Positions 1-5,164 of a DNA stretch of 7,738 nt are shown here, in pieces. A program made the position numbers and the translations under genes. The stretch's first letter is position 1, and every line of letters begins with the position of its first letter. Source of the DNA: Treponema sp. (lineage in GTDB: Bacteria; Spirochaetota; Spirochaetia; Treponematales; Breznakiellaceae); the NCBI GenBank assembly GCA_031288575.1, contig JAITRD010000309.1, forward strand, positions 1 to 7,738. Direction: 5' to 3'. Below the pieces are notes generated by a model. The model ran no database searches, was not told where the DNA came from, and worked only from the letters and a program-made list of their open reading frames with translations.

Positions 1-824
1 GTGGTAAGAAGGTATTTGAGGAAATCCTCCGCCAGGGCCATATTGTCCTCCAGGCGGAAAAAGGCCGCCTCGGGTTCGATCATCCAGAATTCCGCCAAAT
101 GCCGGGTGGTATTGGAATTTTCCGCCCGGAAGGTGGGGCCGAAGGTATAGACCCGGGAAAGGGCGGCCGCGTAGGTCTCCGCCTCAAGCTGGCCCGACAC
201 GGTAAGGTAACTCCGCTTGCCGAAAAAGTCCTTCCCGTAATCCGGGGCTTTGCCGGATTTGGCCAGGGCTTCCAGGTCCAGGGTGGTAACCTGGAACATG
301 GCCCCTGCCCCTTCGGCGTCGCTGGCGGTGATGATGGGGGTGTGGACGTAGACAAAGCCCCGGCTTTGAAAGAATTCATGGACCGCAAAGGCCAGGCGGC
401 TCCGCACCCGGGCCACCGCCCCGAAGGTATTGGTCCGGGGCCGGAGATGGGCGATCTCCCGGAGAAACTCCGGGGAGTGCCGTTTTTTTTGCAGGGGATA
501 GGTCTCCGCCGGGGCTTCCCCCAGCAGGGTGATATCGGTGGCGGCCACTTCAAGGGCCTGCCCGGATGCCGGGGAGGGTACGAGCCTCCCCCGAATTTCC
601 ACCGACGCGCCGGTGGAAAGGGCCGTCAGCACTGCCCCGGCGGCGGGGGCTAAATTCCCGGACCGGTCAAAGGTGCACTGGATGCCCTTAAAAGAGGACC
701 CGTCGTTTATTTCCACAAAGACCAGGTTCTTCATGTCCCGCTTTGTTCTGACCCAGCCGCGGACAAGTATTTCCTGGGACTCCGCGGGAAGGGATAGGAT
801 TTCCTTGATAAGGGGAGGTAACAT
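1..824 (-). CDS. asnS: Asparaginyl-tRNA synthetase, N-terminal 274 residues (cut by left window edge)
   Basis: Class II aminoacyl-tRNA synthetase that charges tRNA-Asn with asparagine in the cytoplasm. The visible part holds the N-terminal OB-fold anticodon-binding domain (about residues 18-105, with VRGWVRTKRDMKNLVFVEIN and the SFKGIQ strand), then class II motif 1 (about 118-165, HLRPRTN through VHTPIIT), then the AsnRS-typical insertion ending KDFFGKRSYLTVSGQLEAE, and motif 2 at about 229-250 (GPTFRAENSNTTRHLAEFWM, which marks AsnRS rather than AspRS). Motif 3 and the C-terminus lie outside the window; the family is usually about 430-470 residues. The ATG at 824-822 is chosen because the same frame has a TAA at 845-843 and no other start codon between. 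There is no Shine-Dalgarno sequence in front of it; a TATAGT hexamer ends 7 bases upstream, so the message could be leaderless. It is a housekeeping gene separated from the upstream gene by a hairpin-rich spacer, so it is probably expressed independently. Confidence 0.97.
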   Translation of the reverse strand, partial: MLPPLIKEILSLPAESQEILVRGWVRTKRDMKNLVFVEINDGSSFKGIQCTFDRSGNLAPAAGAVLTALSTGASVEIRGRLVPSPASGQALEVAATDITLLGEAPAETYPLQKKRHSPEFLREIAHLRPRTNTFGAVARVRSRLAFAVHEFFQSRGFVYVHTPIITASDAEGAGAMFQVTTLDLEALAKSGKAPDYGKDFFGKRSYLTVSGQLEAETYAAALSRVYTFGPTFRAENSNTTRHLAEFWMIEPEAAFFRLEDNMALAEDFLKYLLT

Positions 825-830
825 GGCATT

Positions 831-859
831 ACTATAGCGGTTTTACGCCCCTAGGGGAA
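831..859 (-). promoter_or_regulatory. Candidate asnS promoter
   Basis: Reading the minus strand, TATAGT at 836-831 is a 5/6 match to a sigma70 -10 box. At a 17-base spacing lies TTCCCC (859-854), a poor -35 box. A start of transcription 6-8 bases after the -10 box would fall on or next to the asnS ATG at 824. The weak -35 box keeps confidence low, but there is no better candidate in the spacer and no ribosome binding site before asnS. Confidence 0.3.
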
Positions 860-860
860 G

Positions 861-974
861 ATGTTGCGGGACTCCGCCGTTGAGGGGAGGGTAAATCCGG
901 CGGCCTGTCGCGCCATTGCCGGGGCGCACGAAGAAGCGCGCCAAAACGCCAGGCACGTCCTTAAAGGCGTTTAG
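861..974 (+). CDS. Possible small protein of 37 residues (doubtful)
   Basis: An open frame begins at ATG 861 and ends at TAG 972-974, preceded in frame by a TAG at 852-854. The product would be a small, Ala- and Arg-rich peptide whose second half (from NPAACRAIAGAHEEARQNAR on) looks like an amphipathic helix with codons that read as plausible protein. It would be the only gene on the plus strand here. A purine-rich AGGGGAAG abuts the ATG, which is too close for a normal ribosome binding site; it would suit the TTG at 864 better. A frame of this length is expected often by chance in GC-rich DNA, and the reverse frame is also open, so this is listed only as a candidate. It may equally be part of a dispersed repeat. 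No function is suggested. Confidence 0.2.
   Translation: MLRDSAVEGRVNPAACRAIAGAHEEARQNARHVLKGV
944..972 (-). terminator. Weak candidate terminator after the synthetase-TPR gene
   Basis: A perfect 7-base inverted repeat, AAACGCC (944-950) and GGCGTTT (966-972), encloses a 15-base loop about 35 bases after the TAG of the synthetase-TPR gene. In the minus direction the second arm ends in only four T residues before GG, so intrinsic termination would be inefficient. It may instead be part of the structure of the spacer. Confidence 0.25.
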
Positions 975-1006
975 GCATCCAAATGAGCCCGCCGGGCGGC
1001 AAGGCC

Positions 1007-2230
1007 CTACATTTTAAGTTTGTTAATCAGAATTTCACGAAATTTCCGGATCGATTCGGATTCAGGGTCCAGGGCAAGGGCGGCTTCACAATCCGCCAGG
1101 GCCTGGGGATAGTCCGAAATGTGATAATATGCCTGGCCGCGGCGGTAAAAGCAAAAGGGCTGGTAGGGGTTTATAGAAAGGGACCGGGTAAAATCATCTA
1201 TGGCGTCGCTGTAATGCTGCAAAACCGCCTGGACAATCCCCCGATAATAAAAAGATTTATAGGAAGAGGGATCCAACTCCAAGGACTGGGCAAAATCATC
1301 TATGGCGCCTTCATAATGGGAGCGGGCAAAATTCGCCATGCCCCGGTGTTTATAAATAAGGGAGCTAATGGTATCGTCCGGGCGCATTTCCAGGATGCGG
1401 CTGTAAAGACCGATAGCCTCAAGGAACTGCCCCTTGTTATGGGCATAAAGGGCACTGAGAAGGAGATCGTCTATTGAATAGCTGCCGGGAAGTTCCGGCT
1501 GGGGAGCTTGATTTACCGGCCCGGTTTTTCGCTCCGCAAAAAGAAGAAGATCGGTAGATTCCTCAATTTTTCTAAAAAAAGAATCCCGCCGTTTCCCCAA
1601 TTCCTCGTTAAGCTGCCGCTGATAGGTCCGAATTTCCTGGAAAACTATGTCCGCCAGGGAAAGGCTCGCGTTCACCGCCGCTAATTTACGCTTCATAGGC
1701 TCATCAAAAGGGGTAAATTCCGCTTTATATACCAGTTCATGTTCCACTTCAGCCCAGGCATTTTGGAGTATGGTCCGAATTTGAATTTCAGCGACCTCGG
1801 ATCCGCAAAAACCCCGTTTTTTGATGATCCGCTCAGGAATTTTTACCAGCAAATGGATTGATTCATAGCCAAATTCCTTAAAGGTATAGTGGGCGCCCTT
1901 CCGGTCTAATTCAACCACGTCAAAGGACCTTTTTATCATATCCTCCGCGGCGGCAAGGTCTTCAAGAAAGGGGCAAATAATCCTGATGCCTATTAAATCG
2001 GTAATCAAGGGGGGCTGGCTATCCCCGGCATCACTAAGGATCCGCAGATATTTTTTAAAGTAGCTGTTAAAGTCTTTTGAGCGGCCCTTTACGGTTGGGT
2101 GGGAAGGAAGGGTCCTGACCGTCTCTTCAATGCAGGCCTCAAGGTCTTTGGTGGTCAATATCCTGATCTCCCCATGGCGGTTATACATTTCACGAAGGGC
2201 TTTTTGATCAGGAATTTTAAAATTTTTCAT
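1007..2230 (-). CDS. RelA/SpoT-type alarmone synthetase domain fused to four TPR repeats
   Basis: A 407-residue cytoplasmic protein. Residues about 45-170 are a RelA/SpoT nucleotidyl (pyrophosphate) transferase domain, the fold that moves pyrophosphate from ATP to GDP/GTP: KGRSKDFNSYFKK (48-60, with R50, K52, S56), DLIGIRI (78-84, metal-ligand Asp78), GYESIH (121-126, Tyr122 stacks guanine in relatives), EIQIRT (148-153, Glu148) and AWAEVEHELVYK (158-169). Helices typical of small alarmone synthetases follow (170-235). No HD hydrolase domain precedes it and no TGS or ACT domain follows, so it is not a long Rel/SpoT. After a short linker (235-250) come four TPRs at about 255-287, 290-323, 324-357 and 358-391; three of them end in the LxxDP/INP pattern. 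Domain identity is clear; the product could be (p)ppGpp, another nucleotide, or, as in toxic synthetases, pyrophosphorylated tRNA. The ATG at 2230 lies 8 bases after the flaA terminator T-tract without a good Shine-Dalgarno; Met15 is an alternative start, but residues 1-14 are compatible with the fold. I see no antitoxin beside it. Confidence 0.93.
   Translation of the reverse strand: MKNFKIPDQKALREMYNRHGEIRILTTKDLEACIEETVRTLPSHPTVKGRSKDFNSYFKKYLRILSDAGDSQPPLITDLIGIRIICPFLEDLAAAEDMIKRSFDVVELDRKGAHYTFKEFGYESIHLLVKIPERIIKKRGFCGSEVAEIQIRTILQNAWAEVEHELVYKAEFTPFDEPMKRKLAAVNASLSLADIVFQEIRTYQRQLNEELGKRRDSFFRKIEESTDLLLFAERKTGPVNQAPQPELPGSYSIDDLLLSALYAHNKGQFLEAIGLYSRILEMRPDDTISSLIYKHRGMANFARSHYEGAIDDFAQSLELDPSSYKSFYYRGIVQAVLQHYSDAIDDFTRSLSINPYQPFCFYRRGQAYYHISDYPQALADCEAALALDPESESIRKFREILINKLKM
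1190..1307. repeat. Direct 16-base repeat 102 bases apart inside the TPR region
   Basis: The sequence AAAATCATCTATGGCG occurs at 1190-1205 and again at 1292-1307. The 102-base offset equals 34 codons, exactly one TPR unit, and both copies encode the same AIDDF stretch on the minus strand. This is the nucleotide trace of a fairly recent duplication or gene conversion between TPR 2 and TPR 3. Confidence 0.85.
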
Positions 2231-2238
2231 GCTTTCCC

Positions 2239-2281
2239 AAAAAAAAGCTGTCTGAAAAGTCCCTTGGGATTTTCAGACAGC
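2239..2281 (-). terminator. Strong intrinsic terminator of flaA
   Basis: On the minus strand a perfect 12-base stem, GCTGTCTGAAAA (2281-2270) with TTTTCAGACAGC (2258-2247), encloses an 11-base loop that can itself pair (TCCC with GGGA) and is followed at once by eight T residues (2246-2239). It starts 36 bases after the flaA TAG. The plus strand has no T-tract after the hairpin, so it acts on minus-strand transcripts only. It would insulate the abundant flaA message from the synthetase-TPR gene, whose ATG begins 8 bases later. Confidence 0.95.
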
Positions 2282-2317
2282 CATCTTTCGCCTTATCCGA
2301 TAACCGTTACATCCAAC

Positions 2318-3382
2318 CTATTCATTGTTGTTATCAGCAGGTGTAGGCGTAAAGGAATTTTGCGGGGCTTTTTTCTGGGATTCCAAGTAACGAAGAACCT
2401 GATCGTGACCGAACTGCCTCATTTCCCAATTCTTCTTGTCGGTCTCCCGATCCCTAATGATATTCCACAGAGCCTCGTCATCAATATCCCGATCGGTATC
2501 AAGCACTGCTTTATCATAGATAATCTTTACATCTTTAAAATAACCGATGAAATCTCCGCCTTCATCCGCCCCGTTCCTGTGAACGAGGAATCCGCCGAAT
2601 TTTACAAAAGGAGTTGAAAGGGGATACAGGGGATATAAGCGCAGTTCCCGATTGCGGACTTCCGTAATATAACCCGGATTGTCCCAACGCAGTTCGTTCC
2701 AGCCATCGTAATTGAGGTAACCCATAAACATGGTGTGTTCAACGCCCTGATGATCAATCAAAATCACTGAAAGGCCATGGGGGAAATTAAGCCCATAGGC
2801 ATTAACCGCTACAGATTTAATGGTCCCCACATTTTTGACCACCCCGTAAGCGGCTTGGGTACTATCTACTTTCCCCTCATCATCGGCGGGGGCCTCAAAA
2901 CGGCTGGGAGCGGTAACGCCATTAGCCTCACCGGGCTGGACAGTGCCGTCATCGCCAACTTCAGCCTGGGGTTCGAAGGCGGGAATGTCAAAGGGGGGTT
3001 TAATCGTCGCCCAAGAATTATAGGATTCTACCGGGAAATGGATCCGGACACCCATTACTGTGGCCCATTGTTTGGAAGGAGCTTCCAGGGTATAGCTCCG
3101 CACCTGATTTTCCACACTACGGGAAGATGACGCCAGGGCCACCTCCCAGTTGGTTATGGCTAAGGAAGTCTTCATTACCGCCCTTTGATCAGCGGTATAG
3201 CTTCCCCCTGCCACACTGGCATAATCCATTACGGTCGCACGGTTTTGATTGAGGACACCCTCATCATTGTTAACACTAATGTCCGCCGTAAGCTTCGAGA
3301 AGTCAATCAATATGGCTTCATCAGCAAACAAAGCTCCCACCGTCAACAGCACGATGGCGAAAAGAATGAACATCCGCTTCAT
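2318..3382 (-). CDS. flaA: Periplasmic flagellar filament sheath protein FlaA
   Basis: FlaA forms the outer sheath layer around the FlaB core of spirochete periplasmic flagella. The 354-residue product has a signal peptide (1-20, basic MKR, hydrophobic stretch, cleavage expected after ALFA) and a mature start DEAILIDFSKL. Family-typical segments follow: NRATVMDYASVA (47-58), SLAITNWEVALASSSR (73-88), MGVRIHFPVESYNSWATIKP (110-129), YGVVKNVG (179-186), SVAVNAYGLNFPHGLSV (190-206), GYLNYDGWNELRWDNPGYI (221-239), RLYPLYPLSTP (248-258), GYFKDVKIIYDKAVL (280-294) and QVLRYLE (328-334). Length and order match Treponema FlaA. Residues about 137-176 form an acidic, low-complexity linker (AEVGDDGTVQPGEANG and onward) that looks variable in the family. 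It has its own promoter, a strong ribosome binding site and a strong terminator, so it is a well-expressed single-gene unit, although read-through from the GerMN gene is possible because no terminator is seen between them. Its lower GC than the flanking operon fits different codon choice for high expression. Confidence 0.97.
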   Translation of the reverse strand: MKRMFILFAIVLLTVGALFADEAILIDFSKLTADISVNNDEGVLNQNRATVMDYASVAGGSYTADQRAVMKTSLAITNWEVALASSSRSVENQVRSYTLEAPSKQWATVMGVRIHFPVESYNSWATIKPPFDIPAFEPQAEVGDDGTVQPGEANGVTAPSRFEAPADDEGKVDSTQAAYGVVKNVGTIKSVAVNAYGLNFPHGLSVILIDHQGVEHTMFMGYLNYDGWNELRWDNPGYITEVRNRELRLYPLYPLSTPFVKFGGFLVHRNGADEGGDFIGYFKDVKIIYDKAVLDTDRDIDDEALWNIIRDRETDKKNWEMRQFGHDQVLRYLESQKKAPQNSFTPTPADNNNE

Positions 3383-3388
3383 TCACAA

Positions 3389-3395
3389 CTCCTTT
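3389..3395 (-). promoter_or_regulatory. flaA ribosome binding site
   Basis: AAAGGAG on the minus strand sits 6 bases before the ATG at 3382. It is the best Shine-Dalgarno match in the window and fixes the flaA start at the first Met rather than at Met4. Confidence 0.93.
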
Positions 3396-3430
3396 CAATT
3401 ACACGGTAATCTAAAAATATACATAATAAA

Positions 3431-3458
3431 AGTATACGAATAGTACTTTATTTGTCAA
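3431..3458 (-). promoter_or_regulatory. flaA promoter, sigma70 type
   Basis: On the minus strand a perfect TTGACA (-35, 3458-3453) is followed after 16 bases by TATACT (-10, 3436-3431, 5/6 match). Transcription would start near 3424, giving a leader of about 40 bases before the ATG. I found no sigma28-type pair (TAAA ... GCCGATAA) in the 139-base gap, so this points to housekeeping-sigma control of flaA. Confidence 0.88.
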
Positions 3459-3470
3459 CATCTTTTAACC

Positions 3471-3497
3471 TAATATTCTCCAAATACTCTTAATATT
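3471..3497 (-). promoter_or_regulatory. Phased AT-rich repeats upstream of the flaA promoter
   Basis: Two direct copies of GAATATTA (TAATATT on the plus strand, at 3471-3477 and 3491-3497) flank a related GAGTATTTG. The three TATT cores lie about 10 bases apart (9 and 11), that is on one face of the helix, and the nearest one ends about 13 bases upstream of the -35 box. This fits an UP-like element, intrinsically curved DNA, or a tandem operator; the sequence does not distinguish them. Confidence 0.5.
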
Positions 3498-3521
3498 CCG
3501 GAGAAATCCACCGCCCGCAAA

Positions 3522-4043
3522 TCACCGGCCCGGGAAAACAGCCCGTTCCGGCCCTCCCGTGATTTGCACCTCATGCCCGGCTATAAAAAGCTTAACATCC
3601 TTCACAAAGGAAAAATTGCGCCGGATACCCACTTTTAATGTAGCTAAACTTCGAAAAACATCCCCTCCTTCTAAGGGAGGCAGGGCCGCCGGCTCAGAAA
3701 GGTCGGCATATACCACCTCATCCCGGTATAATAAAGAACGAAGCCGGGTCTCTTTGGGGAAAAGAGGCGCCGAATCCGGGGAAACCGGCCCTAACAGGGC
3801 TTCTTCCACATATCGCCTGATATCAATTTCCCGGGACGACGCATAGGGCAGCATTCGGTCCTCAACTACCGCCATCCCATCAATACTAGAATAAAATACA
3901 AAGGTCTGTCTGACAAGTCCCGACAACATGAATTCGGCACAGGCAATGCCGCCTAACAAAAAAAGGTAAATAAGCCGGCGTTTACTCTTATCCCGTAAAA
4001 AACCGCCTGTTCCTCCCGGACTTTTCTTAAAAACCATACTCAT
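3522..4043 (-). CDS. Membrane-anchored GerMN-domain protein
   Basis: A 173-residue protein with a basic cytoplasmic N-terminus (KSKRRL at 19-24), one hydrophobic segment at about 24-43, and a periplasmic GerMN domain at about 72-160: IRRYVEEALLGPVS (75-88), PLFPKETRLRSLLYRDEVVYADLSEP (93-118) and the later LATLKVGI strand-helix region. GerMN is a small alpha/beta domain known from Bacillus GerM, where it works at the peptidoglycan during spore formation; it also occurs beside amidases and in lipoproteins of non-sporulating bacteria. Its molecular role is unknown. Cys35 in GGIACAEF could be a relaxed spirochete lipobox, so a lipoprotein is the alternative to a membrane anchor. The ATG at 4043 overlaps the TGA of the amidase gene (ATGA), which implies translational coupling; a GGAGGG lies 14 bases upstream, further than optimal. 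A second Met two codons later is possible. The pairing with the amidase gene suggests a joint envelope role. Confidence 0.85.
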   Translation of the reverse strand: MSMVFKKSPGGTGGFLRDKSKRRLIYLFLLGGIACAEFMLSGLVRQTFVFYSSIDGMAVVEDRMLPYASSREIDIRRYVEEALLGPVSPDSAPLFPKETRLRSLLYRDEVVYADLSEPAALPPLEGGDVFRSLATLKVGIRRNFSFVKDVKLFIAGHEVQITGGPERAVFPGR

Positions 4044-5158
4044 TGCAACAGGGTAAACCCTCCGGATCGTTCAAATAGGATAATAAAATCGGTTATTCCC
4101 TTATATAACGCTTCGGACATTCGCTTCAAGAAGGTCTCATCGGACAAAAAAAAGGCGTCTGTCGCGTTGGTAATAAAGGGCAGTTCTACCAACACCGAGG
4201 GCATCCGGACATTCCGGACCACAAACCACTCTTCCGCCTTGATGCCCCGGGAGGGAACGGCGCTGCCCAGGGCTTCGTCAAAGCGTTTCAGGATTAGCTG
4301 GGCCATCATGATGCTTTCGGTGGTAAATTCTTCCTCCAGCATGGCGTTATGGATAGAGACAATGTCCTCCGAATTGCCGTATTTGTCCGGGTCAACAATC
4401 ACGGTCCTCCGGTATTCCGGAGTGAGGTACCAGACTTCATAACCCCGGGCGGTTTTGTTAAAAGAAGCATTAGCGTGGACGGAAATAAAAATAACCGCCT
4501 CGTTATCTTGCAGGGGAACCGCGTTGGCGAGGGCAGCCCGCTCTTCCAAAGAGGGAAAGGTGTCTCCCCCCCGGGTTAAAAGCACCTGTTTATCCGGATA
4601 GGCGGCGGAAAGCTGCCGGTGAAGTTCCCGGGAAACCTTTAGGGTAACGTCCTTTTCGACAACCTGGAAGGTCTTTCCACCGACAGTATGGGTTCCTATG
4701 GCGCCGCTGTCCCTGCCCCCGTGACCGGGATCCACGATAATGGCGGCAATGCGGAAACGGAACCCGTCATCCGGAAGGCTTTGATCCAGCGCAGCCCGGA
4801 GGCTGGTCACAAAGGCCTCCGGGAACTGGAGGAGGCCCTTTTCCAGATAGGGCGCGGGAAGGGTCAGGAGATCCCGGCCGTCAATCAAGACCGGGCCCAG
4901 TTCCCCCCTGTTCCCGGCCCGGAAGGAAAGATAATGCCCCTCGGCAATGATTACCCCCCCCCGGAAAAAGGGGTCCCACCGGAATTGCAAGGTTTTCAGG
5001 GGGGAAGCGCTCAGAAACCGCAGGGCCTCATCCAGGGTAAGGACCTTTTCGGCGGCGGAAATGCTGCTTTGGGCAGAAAGAAAACCCGCAGTCAGGAGGA
5101 GGAGGAAACAAACAAAGAAGGGAAGAGGCAAAATCCCCCGGGGCCGCGGGCCTGTCAT
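4040..5158 (-). CDS. Secreted N-acetylmuramoyl-L-alanine amidase (Amidase_3 family)
   Basis: A zinc enzyme of the AmiC/CwlV type that cuts the bond between MurNAc and the L-alanine of the peptide stem in peptidoglycan; it acts in the periplasm. The 372-residue product has a signal peptide (about 1-29, ending LSAQ). Residues about 35-130 form an N-terminal domain with no motif I can assign. The catalytic domain covers about 138-362: VDPGHGGRDSGA (142-153, zinc ligand His146), VEKDVTL (167-173, zinc ligand Glu168), LLTRGGDTFPSLEERAALAN (193-212), ISVHANA (225-231, zinc ligand His228) and SVLVELPFITN (321-331, catalytic Glu325). All ligands are present, so it should be active. A loop at about 240-285 (YLTPEYRRTVIVDPDKYGNS and onward) is longer than in minimal enzymes and may cover or regulate the active site. 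Start: ATG 5158, six bases after the ATP-grasp stop, with AAAGG just upstream at a short spacing; no other Met would keep the signal peptide. It is co-transcribed with its neighbours. Confidence 0.95.
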   Translation of the reverse strand: MTGPRPRGILPLPFFVCFLLLLTAGFLSAQSSISAAEKVLTLDEALRFLSASPLKTLQFRWDPFFRGGVIIAEGHYLSFRAGNRGELGPVLIDGRDLLTLPAPYLEKGLLQFPEAFVTSLRAALDQSLPDDGFRFRIAAIIVDPGHGGRDSGAIGTHTVGGKTFQVVEKDVTLKVSRELHRQLSAAYPDKQVLLTRGGDTFPSLEERAALANAVPLQDNEAVIFISVHANASFNKTARGYEVWYLTPEYRRTVIVDPDKYGNSEDIVSIHNAMLEEEFTTESIMMAQLILKRFDEALGSAVPSRGIKAEEWFVVRNVRMPSVLVELPFITNATDAFFLSDETFLKRMSEALYKGITDFIILFERSGGFTLLQ

Positions 5159-5164
5159 ATCCTT

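Larger units (their letters stand above)
825..1006. other. GC-rich hairpin-rich spacer between asnS and the synthetase-TPR gene
   Basis: This 182-base stretch has no confidently assigned gene. It is rich in inverted repeats: the perfect palindrome CCCCTAGGGG (848-857), CCGCCG (874-879) with CGGCGG (898-903), GGCGC (923-927) with GCGCC (938-942), and AAACGCC (944-950) with GGCGTTT (966-972), plus a GCCCG/CGGGC palindrome near 988-998. It also contains a 37-codon open frame on the plus strand, listed separately. The composition is much more GC-rich than the neighbouring synthetase-TPR gene. It could be a structured 5' leader of asnS, a dispersed intergenic repeat, or a small gene; the sequence alone does not decide. 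I see no tRNA-like fold. Confidence 0.5.

Noticed and set aside
99..653. 184-codon open frame on the plus strand
   Set aside because: It lies fully antisense to asnS, whose class II motifs are unmistakable. The translation is Gly- and Pro-rich, as expected for the complement of GC-rich coding DNA.
848..857. CCCCTAGGGG palindrome as a regulator binding site
   Set aside because: A single 10-base palindrome in GC-rich DNA without a second copy is weak evidence; it is only mentioned as part of the spacer.
825..1006. Possible tRNA or T-box leader before asnS
   Set aside because: No cloverleaf, no TTCGA-type T-arm and no T-box sequence could be found; the inverted repeats do not nest in a tRNA pattern.
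983..1477. 164-codon open frame on the plus strand
   Set aside because: Antisense to the TPR region of the synthetase gene. The apparent repeats in its translation (KIIYGV, KIIYGA) are just the complement of the TPR repeats.
2099..3409. Several plus-strand frames of 74-172 codons
   Set aside because: They are shadows of flaA and its neighbour, without ribosome binding sites or recognisable domains.
3498..3530. Terminator after the GerMN gene
   Set aside because: Only scattered CCGG pairs with long loops and no T-tract on the minus strand; read-through towards flaA is more likely.
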